Program-made: the position numbers and the translations under genes
Assembly: GCA_036674765.1 (NCBI GenBank)
Contig: JARVKI010000078.1
Span: 69,501 to 133,500, forward strand
Source: Seiridium cupressi
Taxonomy: Eukaryota > Ascomycota > Sordariomycetes > Amphisphaeriales > Sporocadaceae
Reading direction: 5' to 3'
Length of the DNA stretch: 64,000 bases
The notes under the pieces: generated by a model
The model's input: only the letters and a program-made list of their open reading frames with translations
Databases searched by the model: none
What the model was told of the DNA's origin: nothing
Part shown: piece by piece, positions 23,282 through 35,744 of the stretch
Numbering within the stretch: the first letter of the stretch is position 1
How the letters are laid out: every line of letters begins with the position of its first letter

Positions 23282-24330
23282 CTAGGTGCTGCTTACTCTA
23301 TCTCGCTCGTCCAGCGGTGGCAGAATTCCTCTCCCCGCAAGCAGCCTAGCAGCATATACAGCTTGCCATCCAAAAACCTTGAACGTCAAGCCCGCCGCGA
23401 CCGCACCTACAAATAGCAACGTCCGATCCTCTTTCCAGACAACATGTTCGTACAGCCCTGTAACACGATTGTTGCGGACCGAAACCCGAGGAAGAAACGG
23501 TAACGTCCAAGTGTAGCCTGTACCAAAGATGAGGTAGTCTACAGAGGTGATGGAAGGTACCCTCCATAAATTCGACAGTCCTCTTTCTGGGGTCAACCCT
23601 CACTACGGATTGGCGCTTGAATATCAGTGGGTTGTTGAATGCCTCGTCACCCAAATAGCCGTCTGCAGTATGCCCCAAGGCAACTGCTGCTACTAGTGTG
23701 CTGGCTGACTTTGCCAAATCGACGGCTATGTCCGTGACAAAAACAGAAGCACCGACGACAATAACATACTCCAGGAAACTGTTCGTATTTATGACCTTTA
23801 TACCTACGATTATTCAAGGTACCCCAAGGTCAGCACTCACCCTGCCTCTGAAAGCATCTCGACCACGAAAATGCTTGCTTTGAATGACAATTTCAGGCTT
23901 TGCCTTTTCAAATGCATCGAGACCTTCAATAAACGGAATGTGCGGCACGGAATAATGCCCGCTTTGCGACGACTATAGCATCAAAACATTCCACCCACCA
24001 ATAGTCGATTCGTTCCCCGGTCCTTCTTAGCCTTGCTTTCCACTCTTCCCAACCTTCTCGACCCGTCCTACTGTGCTCTTATATTTCACCATATCTTGGT
24101 GACCGTGTCGGGTTACCAGTCCTTCAGCATATTGTTGCATAACGCTATGGTGACGAAATGGTGGATTGCCGCCGTGAAGGGAAATAGAGAGACTCCTCTT
24201 GATAGGCGGAATAGTTCTTGTGAAAGCTACATGGGCAGGAAGTCAATATTAGTTTCCATGTAAGGGTACCGAAGACTCAGCCTTGCGCGGCTGTAGTGCT
24301 TTCGGCGTTTGCGTTGGTAGCATGGGCGGG
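23282..24330 (-). pseudogene. Broken flavin-containing monooxygenase (FMO)
   Basis: Minus-strand fragments spell an FMO in correct order: a YPYMETNI block near 24265, QQYAEGLVTRHGHQDMVKYK near 24120, EEWK...FDAIVVA, GHYSVPHIPFIEGL, RDAFRGR, then VIVVGASVFVTDIAVDLAKS (NADPH-binding GxGxxG-type site), VDYLIFGTGYTWTLPFLP and FVGAVAAGLTFKVFGWQAVY. They lie in different frames. I see an in-frame TAG just after the first block, a one-base loss before EEWK (GGG run near 24045), a one-base gain between IVVA and GHYS (AAA near 23970), and a one-base gain after FMEGT (TT near 23560). One normal intron (GTGAGT to GGAG) is still recognisable. The frameshifts sit at short homopolymers, so sequencing error must be excluded, but the TAG and loss of the N-terminal FAD-binding exon argue for decay. 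Confidence 0.75.
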
Positions 24331-24929
24331 GCTTTTAGAGGCTCATCTATTTTGTGAGTGAAAAATACCTGAGAGTATAGAGTTAACATGGATGGAGAAT
24401 TCCAATGTTATGTCTCCGGTGAGCACCTTCCCACCCTTTCTAGACCGAACAACCAATTAAACCAACACGTAGCCACGAGAACGGTCTGCCCACAATGATC
24501 ATCATAGTAGCAGTCGGCATGCTCTTTTTTTTTTTTTTTTTTTTTTTTCTCCTGTTGCCTTATTGCAAGTGGCTATCTACGTTTTTTATAATAGACGTGC
24601 AGAGCAAGAAAAATATCAGGCTTGTAATGGGGAAGCGTTGACGATATATGTTCCGTAAGGAATATTCCGTGGCAATGGAAGCTGTGAATTGTCCTGATAA
24701 TAGGCGAGTAATTTTTTGAGAACTAGAATGACCATTCGCACTAGAACGACTGTCCGAACCTTCATACGAATGATTCATCATCCTTCAAGATAGCCATTGC
24801 TAGATACATCGCACATAATTGAATTTATTAGCCTAGCGATTGTGATAGCCGATAGTTCCGCATATTTGAAATGCCCGGGGGTCAAGACCCATCTAATATT
24901 ATCCTGTATGATGTCTAACCTTCTATAAA
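24331..24929. other. Intergenic spacer with T24 tract
   Basis: Contains an uninterrupted run of 24 T at 24525-24548. A 73-codon minus frame (24560-24781) lies between it and the NRPS-like stop codon; nothing in it is recognisable. Confidence 0.5.
24525..24548. repeat. Poly-T tract (24 T)
   Basis: An uninterrupted run of 24 T between the FMO pseudogene and the ATRR-type gene. Confidence 0.7.
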
Positions 24930-27900
24930 TCAAATTGGCTCATCCCGAGGCTCAATCAAGACCTCGTTGACAGCGACATGCTCGGGCTGGCGCAACGCGT
25001 ATACAATTGCCTCGGCCACATCTTCGGGGTCTAGAACCTTTGCACCAGTGGGCTCCCCGTACTTCTTGATGGCCTCCGCGTCAGTCGACATGCCCAATAG
25101 CTCCGTGGCAGTGTTGCCAGGCTGTATGCTGGTGACACGCAATCCAGTGCCCGCGGTCTCAAGACGTAGGCTCTGCAACGTCGCCTCCACGAAGAATTTG
25201 CTGGCCGAGTATACGCCCAAGCCAGGGAACACCTTTCGACCAGCGTCTGAAGAGATGGCCACGATATGGCCTTTGCCACGTTTCAGCATGGCAGGAACTG
25301 TGGCCGATAAACAGTGGAGTAGTCCCTTGCAATTCACATCAACGGTGCGTTCCCATTCATCCATCTGCACATTAGCCATCATGGTGAAGTACATGACGCC
25401 AGCGCAGCTCACGAGGATATCCACACCCGACTCGGACAGAGAATCCGCCTTCTCGAACAGCGAGTCTACATCTGACTTGTTCGTGACATCTGTTTTATGA
25501 ACAATGACTTTGCCCGGGGTAGCAGACAGCTTAGTCTTCAGCTTCTCCAGCGGGTCAGTACGACGAGCGGCAAGCACAACATGAGCGCCTTCTCTAGACA
25601 GGGCCGAAGCCACAGCAGCACCAATGCCTGAGGAGGCACCGGTCACGACGGCAACACGACCTGCCAAAGGTCCGGTTTTCTTGGGCGTCGATGCCCCCGA
25701 GGATTCCCGGACTGGTGGCCTATGCAGCCAGCCTCTCGCATACCAATCACGGGTATATATCTCGAACAACTTGCTATCGATCTTGGGCCTGTCCAGCTCG
25801 TATAAAGTCAAGGCAGGTCGAGTCTTGACGTCGTTTAGAACCGTAACAGCTCGTAGGAAATCCACAGTCGGCATACCGCGGCGGAGAATGCCAGCGGTGA
25901 ACGAGTCGTCACCAGCCTTACTAGCGCCGCGCTTCTCATTCCAGAAAGTTACCCAGTTATCCCAATCGAGAGTTCGTGTTGCATAACCAAGCTCGGCAAA
26001 ATCTTCATACAGCGCCGCTGCGGTGACAGGCTTGGGATCACCGACATGGAAGATTGGCTGGTCAACCTCAATGTGATTAGCTAACGTGACAATGGCTTTG
26101 CTGACGAAATCCACTGGGGTCATCTCAGCCAGCCAACCTTTGATATCGGGTGCATAGCCGAGATGGATGGATTCAACGAACAGCGCTGTCAACAGGTCAT
26201 AAGTGTTGGTCGAGCCAAGGATGCTATGACCACTGATTGTTCCAGGGCGGTATATCCTGACAGGAAGCCCACGGCGGCCGGCTTCAAGAACAAGTTGTTC
26301 TGCTACCCACTTGGTCTGCCCATAACCATCGACTAGCCTCTCAGGCACCTCGTCAATACTCAACATAGTATCCTCAGGCCAACCTTCGGAGGAGGGTGGC
26401 AGAACACCGTTCGTTGAAACGTGGTGAACAGTTGCGCCGCTTTGGCTCGCTAGGCGCAAAATTTCGCGTGTGCCACCAACATTGGCTGATCGCATTGCGG
26501 CATAAGGATACACCAGGTTCACTGTGGCTCCAGCATGGATGATGACGTCCAACTTGGACGCGAGTTCGTCAAAGGTATCAGGTGCAAGTCCAAGTCGTTT
26601 TCGGCCAAGATTTCCGGGAAGCACCTCCACGCGGTCTAGGATCGCTGGGTTCCAAATCCCTAGGTCAATCAAGTTTTTGCGCAGACGCGACATGCCCTCA
26701 CCGCGAGATTCACCTGATGGGTGCGTGAAGCGCACGAGACAGATCACGCGCGCTGATGTGTTTTCCAAGATGGAAGTCAGCAAGAAAGCACCCAGATATC
26801 CTGTCACACCAGTGAGTAAAACAGTGTTTGCCTCGCTCAAAGGGCACATCTTTGCATCTTTGGCCTGTATGTCTTCTGGTAGCGTGGAGTCGGCACGGAG
26901 AACTTGGGGCAAATCACCCTGCACAGCAGCGGTATGGCCGTCACGGGCAGCACGAACTGCTTGTGCATGTCCTTCCAGTGTAGGGTTGCCAGCAAGACGC
27001 GAGAGAGGAACAGGGAACCCATATGCCTCTGTCAAGCGGCTGGCTAAATCTGCTAGTGCCAGGGAGTGGCCGCCGAGGTCGAAGAAGTCATGCTCTTCAG
27101 TCACTGATCTTGCGGACAGATTCAGCGAGGCAGCCCACAACTTTGCGATCGTCTCAGTCTTCACTTCAGTATTGCGGCTATCGTCGCGGCTACCAGCACC
27201 GTTCTGGGATTTTGTTGCTGATGGAGTAGGCAAAGCTTTGAGGTTGACCTTTCCGGAAACTTCGTGCGTCGGTATCTCACGCAGCTCACACCACAATGCT
27301 GGTATCATATAGTGCGCAAGATGTGTGGTGAGCACCTTCCTGGCTGACGGACTGTATCCCGACTCCTCAACTGTGAAGTCATTTCGACCTCCTGCATCTT
27401 CGTCTCGCACAAAATACGCAACAAGCTGTCGTTCCAAGCCATCTCCATGAGCAACGACTGCACAATGGCTGACAGCCAGGTTTTTCATGATGGTATGCTC
27501 AACTGCACCAGGTTGTACGGTATAGCCGCGTACTTTGATCATTCCACCAACACGGCCAAGAATCTCTAGTAGTCCAGAGGGAAGTATCCTGGCGAGGTCA
27601 CCCTTGAGAACGTAATATCAGCCTGTGACCTGCTTCCTAACATTCTTGGAAGTCTTTAAGAAAATAGAGAATGTTGTGGCACTAAAACGAGGCACGCTGG
27701 CTAATAGAAAAGGAAAAGCTTAACGTACCGTACGATACATGCGCTGTCCTGGATTGAAGGGATCAGGAACGAAAGCCTTTGAGGTGACCTCAGGAAGGTT
27801 CAGATACCCCCTAGCCAACAAGCCACCGCCAACGAACAACTCTCCGCTCAACCCGGACTCGACCCGGCTACCACTTTGGTCTAGAATATAGGTGTGTTCG

Positions 27901-28959
27901 GGATCAAGCGGTGGCCCAACGGGGCAGACAGTGGCGTCATCGCTCATCATATCCTTGATAACGCCACAAGAAATTTCATGCGTTTCACTGGCGCTATAGC
28001 AATTTAGAAGTCGTGTGCTCTCAGGAAGCGCCCTGATGGCCCTCCTGGCTAGATCCGTTGTCACGACCTCTCTGTTTCGGATTAGCAAGAGCAGGGAAAG
28101 GCCGAAACAATACGTGCGCAACTCACCCATTCAACCATAGTGTCCTTAAATGATTAAGACTGCTAAGCTTCGTGTTCCGTGCTAAGATAGTCGCCAAAAG
28201 TGTAGGGGTCATGAGTGTTTCGGTAATTTTCCGCGTTGATAGTAGCTCGACGAGAGCCACTGGGTCGTAGCTCGCCTCATCGGGCACTGCAAAGACCGTG
28301 GCGCCGCGAATCAATGGTCTTAGAATTTCCCATACGAAGAACACATTACACGCCACTCGATCGCCAGGCCCCAGATCGCTGAGGCCAAACCTCAAGTCAT
28401 AAGATCTTACTGGGGCGCTATGCGGATTGGCAATGCCCTTGGGACGGCCCGTGGTCCCACTCGAATATGAGACGAATGCGAGTCTGTCTAGGTCGTCATC
28501 TGCTGGCAAAGAAAGAAGGGTATGTTTCAAGCCGATGGCATGCTCGATGTTTTCCGTCCCTGCTTTCAACTCGTCAAGGATGATTAGGTTTGAGCTACCA
28601 GATACCTTTCCCACGTGAGCTCTGTGAGTAATGATAACAGTTGGTCCAGCGTCTTCGATGACATCGGACAGAAGCCCAGGCGGGTAGGCTAGTTCCAGGA
28701 CAAGGAAAGCTCCTCCCGCCCGAAGAGCCGCCAGACAAGCGATCACGTAGTCGGCGCTACGTCCTAGCAGGACTCCAACCAGCTTATCTCTCGCGACTCC
28801 ATGGACGCGTAGCTTGTGAGCCAAGGATGCTGTCTCGCGATCCAGCTCGGCATAAGTCAACGTTCGACTCTCATCTTCTAGTGCAATGGCATTGGGTGTT
28901 GCGTGGACTTGTTCAACGAACAATGCCGCCAAGTCCTTCGTCGTATCTATAACCGTCAT
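24930..28959 (-). CDS. NRPS-like A-T-R1-R2 carboxylate reductase (ATRR-type)
   Basis: Minus-strand exons 28959-28127, 28071-27729 and 27602-24930 give about 1282 aa; the ORF opens at a GTG, so the first ATG at 28959 is taken. Domains in order: adenylation with YSSGTTGRPKGI (about 164-175), CYSASETHEIS, GELFVGGGLLARGY, GDLARILPSG and HEVSGKVNLKAL (A10 Lys); thiolation domain with DLGGHSLALADL (phosphopantetheine Ser about 572); thioester reductase R1 with TGVTGYLGAFLL (about 656) and catalytic YGQTK (about 819); C-terminal YdfG-like SDR R2 with VVTGASSGIGAA (about 1046) and YSASKFFVEA (about 1190). There is no condensation domain. This A-T-R-R layout matches fungal ATRR, which reduces glycine betaine via the aldehyde to choline. 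By analogy this enzyme activates a carboxylic acid, reduces it to aldehyde in R1 and to alcohol in R2. Identity of the acid is inference. It needs phosphopantetheinylation and NADPH. Confidence 0.9.
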
Positions 28960-30093
28960 CTTGGCTTCGACGTCAGCCACTCTGGACGATATTCAAGCTG
29001 TGGGCCGCGTAGCGGATGGTCTCCAGGCCAGGTGCGGATTTTCCAGTCGATAAATGAGACGTCGATTGTTTGACTACCTGATCTCAGAAGGTACGGGTTT
29101 GTTTGGTGGGGTTGGGGGCCAATCTATGTTCTAGATCTGAATTTGATTTAATAAGTCCTGAACACCTTTTGTAAGAGGTTCCCCCACGAAAATACACGAA
29201 GCTGGCTGTATGTGTTATCCGCTCGACCAATTAGGGTGGCTGATCAAGTTAGGCACGAAATTAATCGATATCGGTATCGTGACGTCAAAGCAATCGGCGG
29301 TGTCTGAAAATTGGTAGCCGGTTGAGGCTCGTGCCGCAACCTAATGAGTATCCCGGGTCAATGGGACTGCACTTAAGTCTCTCCAAGGCGGAAGGAGAGG
29401 TGTACAGGCTGCACGGCTATCGGACGGTCAATGATTGTGCTACAAATGAATTTGGGGTGTAATACCTACACCGACCGCCGTTAATGTCGCTCGCTGCTGG
29501 CACCTCGGGAGCCTGTCGCCGGGACCGGCTTTCACCGACAAAGATTTAGGACGTCGGTGTCGCCTGCCACTTTGCCTGAAGCGGATAGTTTAAGGACACC
29601 ATCTACATTGTACCTACCTGTGTACAATGTACCTGGACTCGTGCCTCCTAATTAGTAAGTTGAGCGAGACGATCCATAATTGAAGCTTAAACTGCTATGC
29701 AAAACAATACGATAACGTAGAGACAAGTGCAATTGATTCGAAATTGGTTATTTCTCATCGCTTCCCGCGGCGGAACATCTACACATATGTATACGTAAGG
29801 CGTTGGTCTGCTGCTTGAAGAAAATATAATCTTGCGCTAAATTGCAACTCTACCGTGGCTACACAACCAAAGGAAAACATACCTACTTGCCACGCGCTAT
29901 GTACCTACATGTATGTAACGCCACTCAAGCTCATCGAAGTGCCCTTGGAAATTTGGATATCCGCCTTCTTGCGCCTCTGCTTTATCACTCCCCTAGGTGA
30001 GTTCTTAACACATTCTTGCACCAGCCAAGCGAAACCCCAAGATTTTAGTCGAGCGTGCAAAAACTAGTCTACCAACTTGATTTGGCTGTAGCC
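28960..30093. other. Promoter region of the ATRR-type gene, with paired palindromes
   Basis: Contains TACATTGTA at 29604-29612 and TACAATGTA at 29623-29631, separated by 10 bp. The rest is unremarkable; no coding frame is supported. Confidence 0.5.
29604..29631. repeat. Paired TACATTGTA/TACAATGTA inverted palindromes
   Basis: TACATTGTA (29604-29612) and TACAATGTA (29623-29631) face each other across 10 bp in the ATRR-type upstream region, forming a potential dimeric binding site or hairpin. Confidence 0.55.
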
Positions 30094-30753
30094 CTAATCC
30101 CCAGGACTGCTTATTAAGACGCACCGCCCTCGCAGCCTTTTCGCCAGGACATGATCGGTCTGGATACAAGTTCCTGTGGCAAAGTCGATCTCGCCTGTCT
30201 TCTTGTATCCGAGTCGGTGATACAGCCTCTGTGCCTTCACGTTTTCCTCCCAGACCGTCAACCATAGCTGTTCGGCGCCCTCGTCCCGAGCCAATTGTTC
30301 AATTGCCGTGATTAGTTTGCTCCCAATGCCCTGGCCGTGAGTGGTGGTATCAACATAGACCTTTTGCATAACGGCCACTTGATGGGCGGCTGCTTTTACA
30401 CTGGTATGTGTCTGCCCACGGTGGAGCTGCGCGATACCCACGACGTTGCCGTCTGCGGTGCGCGCCACCAAGTAGGTTTTGCTGGGGTTGGCAAACTCAG
30501 CCTCAATGGCTTCGGTCGAGTATATCGTTTTCAGGAAATCTTCCAGGTCCTCTTTGGACACAGAATGGCCAAACGTCGCAGTAAACGTGTCTCCGCCCAA
30601 CTTTGCGATAGTTGGCGCATCCGGCTCGGTTGCCCTTCCAATGAAGATGGGCCTAGCAGCATGTGGCTTGCTCAAAGCACTCCCTTGTGCAGGTGCGGTG
30701 GGTGGGGTCGGGACCGTAGTCGTCACCATGGGGTTGCCCGAATGCAACGGCAT
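30094..30753 (-). CDS. GNAT-family N-acetyltransferase
   Basis: Single-exon minus frame, 219 aa from the ATG at 30753 (an alternative ATG lies at 30729; the frame opens upstream only with a TTG). After a Thr/Pro-rich N-terminus the GNAT fold is clear: IGRATEPDAPTIAKLGGDTF, a variable substrate region, the strand VGIAQLHRG, the motif A VYVDTTTHGQGIGSKLI with the acetyl-CoA pyrophosphate loop (Gln-x-x-Gly-x-Gly form), and motif B LWLTVWEENVKAQRLYHRLGY. Such proteins acetylate small amines, antibiotics or protein N-termini; this one resembles small-molecule acetyltransferases. It lies about 1.1 kb upstream (transcriptionally) of the ATRR-type gene on the same strand. Coupling to that enzyme's amine products is possible but unproven. 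Confidence 0.87.
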   Translation of the reverse strand: MPLHSGNPMVTTTVPTPPTAPAQGSALSKPHAARPIFIGRATEPDAPTIAKLGGDTFTATFGHSVSKEDLEDFLKTIYSTEAIEAEFANPSKTYLVARTADGNVVGIAQLHRGQTHTSVKAAAHQVAVMQKVYVDTTTHGQGIGSKLITAIEQLARDEGAEQLWLTVWEENVKAQRLYHRLGYKKTGEIDFATGTCIQTDHVLAKRLRGRCVLISSPGD

Positions 30754-33700
30754 TGTGATCAGACGTGGCCAGATTTTGGTGATTGTGCTCGTCAGCGAAA
30801 TGGGTGTAGCGAAGCTGTTGTGCCTCAAGGCGTCGACTAGGTGGTGCAAATTGGAGGATACAACGAACTGCCACAAATCACAAAGCAAGTGTATCTGGGG
30901 ATATGCTAGACCGCCTCAAGTGCTTGACTACTCTGGTATAGTAAAACTGCTCACCTGTGCTGATTCTGTCCTGGTTCTGGCCTGCTATTAAGCTGTGGTC
31001 ATGGAGTTCTTACTCGTCTACGGATCCATACATACAATGTACACGGCAGTCGTATTGCGCGCCCTGTTGTCAAGATACTACATTAGACCCCACAGCAGAT
31101 GACAAGCTTCGGAGCGCATGACGACAAGTACTCGAATCATCTAGAAAGATATGGAAAGCGTTCGCTTCATGTGTCGATCGGGTTTGCCGACATCAATTTT
31201 GCTTTTCTTCTTCTCTAGCGTTGTATGTTGCAATGGAAAAAGATGAAATGCTGGGGAGACGCAACTTGACATGGAAACGGCCTTGTGCGTTATATTTTAG
31301 CGGCTGTCGGGTCAGCTGCTCCAATGGTCGCCTACATGTACCGAGTTTCCCTGCATTAGGCACACCTCCCTAGTGGATTAAGCCGTTAACTACAATGTAG
31401 CAGTGACTTTCGATGGCGCCTCAAAAAAGGAATTGTATCGAACTTCAAGCGTCCCGCAACATCAGATCCCCACAAACCTCGAAAGTTCAATTTTACACGG
31501 CTCAAAGTAAAACTATAGGCACTGTGTACACAACCACCTGGCACATCGCAAAATATGTCCACTTAGATCATTGGCGCAACATCAGCTCGCTGGCGCGGGC
31601 GAACAAGATCTTTTAATGATAACTTGTAGACGAATGTGTGTAGTATTAGTTCTAGAATTGTTAGCCGGAGGAATCTCGTCGCGACGTATCCAATGGCTCG
31701 AAATCGAGAGGCAGCAGGGCAGCAAGACGAAAGATATGTCGATGGCCGGGCTACCTTGTAGACACTAGTTAGACAGCACGCCATGCAAGTTTTGGCCTTA
31801 TGCTAGAAGAGCATCTCAATCGTCGTGCAAACGCATAAACAGCAAAGTAGCTTTTTTTTAGTTATAGGTATCATTAGCATAACAATCCCAGTTGATTTTC
31901 TGTGTAGATAATGCCCATGAAATCTGTGGCGGAAATGAAAGTGATGTATGTCACTCTGATGATCCATCTTAGTATTAACTGAAAACCTCCATGCATGTGC
32001 CACGCATTGTGAAATTGCTTCAAGAAAACTCTAGCAAATCTCACAGATGTCGTGTTTGGCTGCAAAAACTATCGGGCTACATCAGCTGAATATCTGTTAC
32101 GCATATCTCTCAAGGTAAATCCTGTCTCCGCAGTCTTCGCAAATTAATAATGGGCCATTATGAGACTAGAATTGCCACACCTCTCTAGATATGCAGTACC
32201 CATGGCTGTTTTGTTTGCGGCGACTCGCGATGACCACTATTATGTGAGGTAGTGACGCGTGTCATCGATGTCTTCGCTCCAAAGCGGAAGAAACTAAGCA
32301 CATTATATTCTCTGAACATCGGCGATTTTATCTCTAAAAGGGCGTCAATGACAAGGCAATGTAATAAGCAGCAAGGAACTCCACGTTTCCCGCCACTGAA
32401 AGGAACTGAGCACTGGCATTGGCAACAACTATTAGGATATCATAGGGGCCAAGCCACTTGCTGCCGCCCAGCACTAGCTACTTGTCTGGCTGTTTCGGCT
32501 GCCTTCTGATGCTGAATCAACCACTTAATTCATTCCTGATACCTTTGTCAATCTTGACAACATCGGCGAGTCTAAGGAGGTGCCCAGAATTGCGCATTTC
32601 TGCCGTCGCTTTCCTAATGATAGTTCCGGCCCTTCGGATGCCACACCGTTACTGAACTTACTGATCCGGGGATTTTGAATCTTATTGTGAAGATACATGG
32701 CAAGGCCTCGTTTGGGCTGACTCTTTGGCCTTATGATTATGTCAATTCTCGGACTTGGCGAAGCTGGCCTACGACTTTTACCAGAGAAAACATACTGCAG
32801 CTCCAAAGACTATGCCCCCTGATCAAGGGCTCGACCATTCCCTTCAAGCGCTGCAACTAAGGTTTTCGCATAGTTGAGATGGACCAAGTCCTGAGCATGA
32901 TGGAGTGACTGGCTCGTATTATCATTGACCACAGGGATGTTTCCGTGTTGCTAGAGAGTCGCCTAGGAAGTAATTTATAAAGATATCTTAGTAAAGGCTA
33001 TGTTCGAGATGGCCTATTTCTACGATGAATTAGACCTTGGTTCGTTCTATTTTGGAATGCTATCAGTACTGATGAAGCTGCCAAGCGAATGTATTTGAAG
33101 CCCTATACGAATGGGTAGGTTTAGTTTTGGTGTTAACAATTGTCAACATAACCTGATGGACGTGGATCAAATCTTAGTCAGTCCTACCTTGCGAAGAAAA
33201 ATCCTAGTGATAATGACAACAAAATCCCGTTACGGGAACTAGGCTGGTTCGCCAAGAAAACGAGAAGCGAGCGACCATACCAGAGAGCGGGCACTACAAG
33301 CATCGTCTAGGTCGCACCGGGGTTCGCAGCATTGATCGCTTAAAATTAAACGAACCATGCATGCAAGGGATATAGGATTGGAGTAACAATTTGGTTGACA
33401 TTTTCGCTTCGCATTCAGCAATGTCCGTATGCGCGTATGTGGGGGAGATATAATGTTAAGCTATGTGTAGTTACGGTCATTTTCTCAAACGGCAGGTTTA
33501 ACTTATTTAATTGGTCCCGCTCATCTAAGTTAACCAGACGCAGATATGTACTCCATCGTATTCGGGGGGAATATTGCTTACGCCAGGAGCAAGGCCTCAC
33601 ATGAAGAACGGAATCAATGTACAGTCCTTGGCCATCTTGTTGCGGAGTCTCCCTTTGTGCCGTGGGTCGCCTTCTTTCTTGCAAGAGTTCATTGCAAAAG

Positions 33701-34092
33701 AGATCAGGAGTGGCCTATTGCATGGCATCTTTGAGGGTTCATGCATCCTATACATGTTTCGATACGACATTGAATGGATTGTGGATGGCCGTCGCGAATT
33801 CTGCCGCTTCTCCTTGCATGCCGTTGGTTTATCTCATTTGCAAGATCACGTCAATATCAGCTTTGTTTGGTGGAATTAGTTTGACTTAAGCAATAAACTG
33901 CCATCGAAATAATGGTCGAGGTTTTTTTTTTTTTTTTTTTTTTTTTCCTCCCTGCGGCTCATCATTAGGTGGTCCACAGCCCTGAGGGAGACATAACCGT
34001 TTACATTAACTCAAGGAACCCGAAGTAAATGTATATCTATTTCTTCTTGACATTGCTCAGATGTGACGCTGTCTTAGGAAATCTTTAACACA
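30754..34092. other. 3.3-kb gene-poor region with palindromes and T25 tract
   Basis: AT-rich stretch with many short frames and no supported gene. It contains TACAATGTA at 31033-31041 and 31391-31399 and a run of 25 T at 33922-33946. I looked for transposase, reverse transcriptase and LTR-like ends and found none convincing. Confidence 0.5.
33922..33946. repeat. Poly-T tract (25 T)
   Basis: An uninterrupted run of 25 T about 150 bp before the P450 pseudogene. A simple repeat; could be a promoter dA:dT tract or the tail of a lost retroposon. Confidence 0.7.
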
Positions 34093-35744
34093 ATGGCCTT
34101 GATTCTACCAGCATTAGATTTTGGGAATTTCTTACACCGAACTTTCCTGGCATCGTTCTCGTACCTTTGGATAGCTAGAGCAACTAGGAGCGGCAGGCAA
34201 CACGAAACCTATCGTGAGCTATGCGAGAAGTACGGTTCCTCAATCGTACGAATTGGACCCATGAACTTACCACACATGATTCTGACATTATTCGTACGAT
34301 GTCAAGCGCCAAGAACCTCTATCGAAGGGGCGAAGCCAATAAGGGAAACCGCTTCAACCCGTATCATGACACCATGTTCACCGTCCTTGACCCCGAACAG
34401 CATGACAAAGTCAAGGCAATGGTCGCTGCAGCATCCAGTGGGAGGGACACACCCGGCCTAGAGTCAAATGTCGATGATCAGGTCAGGAGCCTCATTGCCC
34501 TCATTCGTGGCAAGTATATATCGAGCTACGGAAAGTTGAGGCCGTTAAGCCTTAGTCGCATTTCGGGATTGTTCACTTTGGACGTCATATCAAAAGTTGC
34601 CCTTGGAGACGAGTTCGGATACTTGCGTAGTGACGCTGATCTCCATGAACCCTACTCAACTTTACGAGCGCACATTCAATTCATGTCATTAAAATTGATG
34701 TGCCATGGCTTCGCAAATATTCTGCTCAGATATATTCTTGAAATTGATCGAGCCCAGGGAGACAGACGCCTATGGCATGGGCAAACCCATGGGCTTGACA
34801 AATATTGCAGTTCGAAAGCGATTCGCTCCCGACACATTGCCGCAGAGGGACATGCTGGTAAGTGCCCTATACTATCTGTATTGAGGCCAAGGCACTCAGT
34901 ATTGACTATCACGATTAGGGATCGTTCATACATCATGATTTGAACCAACAGTCTTGTGAAACTGAGTCATTGTTTATATTCGTTGCTGGCTCTGACACCA
35001 CTGCTGCCACCATCCGGGTCACAATGCTCCATGTGCTTTCAAACCCGAGAGTATATCATAGTCTCAAAGCTGAAGTGAAGAGGGCAATCCAGGAGGGCAA
35101 GGTATCGACTCCTATCACCAGTGCGGAAGGAAGGGCTTTGCAATATCTTCAAGTCAGTGTCCCTTCGTGAGCGGTATGCTATGACTCTTGCTGTGCCTCG
35201 CTGGTACTTTATTAGTGCTGCTCAATTGAGATCTCTCACTCTGAGCCTGGTTCCTTGCTGAGTTGAATTAGGCCGTGATATATGAGGGCCTGAGGATCCG
35301 TCCTATTGTTTCCGGTCTAATTTTCAAGTCAGTTCCTCTCAGTGGTGACACAATCAACGGAAGATTCCTGCCAGGCGGCACAGCAGTTGGAACCAACATG
35401 CCCTCTCTCTTACGGAATAATCACACTTTCGCTGAGGATGCAGACATCTTCCGCCCGGAGAGGTTTCTGGAGCTAGACAGCAATGGGCTAGCGGAGATGC
35501 GCAGGAATGTCGAACTGCAATTTGGGTGCGGGAGACGGATGTGCGCAGGAAAGCCTTTAGCACAGATAGAGCTGAACAAGGTCTTTTTCTGGGTAGGCCA
35601 TCACTCTCGCGACAGGTGAGTGGTGAAATACTGGGGAGGGGGGAAAAGAAAGGGGGAACAAAAGGTACTTTGCTAACAGTCGACCAGATGTTCCGGAATT
35701 TTGACTTCCAACTTGTAGCCTCGCAGAAGCCGATGAGTTCATAG
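34093..35744 (+). pseudogene. Cytochrome P450, frameshifted
   Basis: Exons read 34093-34857, 34919-35152, 35272-35592 and 35688-35744, with correct splice sites and CTAAC branch points. P450 features are plain: CEKYGSSIVRIGP near the start, a SETLL-like exon with FVAGSDTTAATIRV (I helix), YEGLRIRP (ExxR, K helix), FRPERFLE and FGCGRRMCAGK (heme-Cys loop). Two breaks interrupt exon 1: after RIGP the expected NELTT continues one frame lower (one base missing near 34260), and after FANILLRYIL the sequence PRETDAYGMGK returns to the first frame (one extra base near 34740). The two shifts compensate. The N-terminal membrane anchor also looks absent or scrambled, since only about 20 residues precede FLASFSYLW. 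Reads covering these two sites would tell decay from base-call error. Downstream exons are intact, so decay is recent if real. Substrate unknown. Confidence 0.78.
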
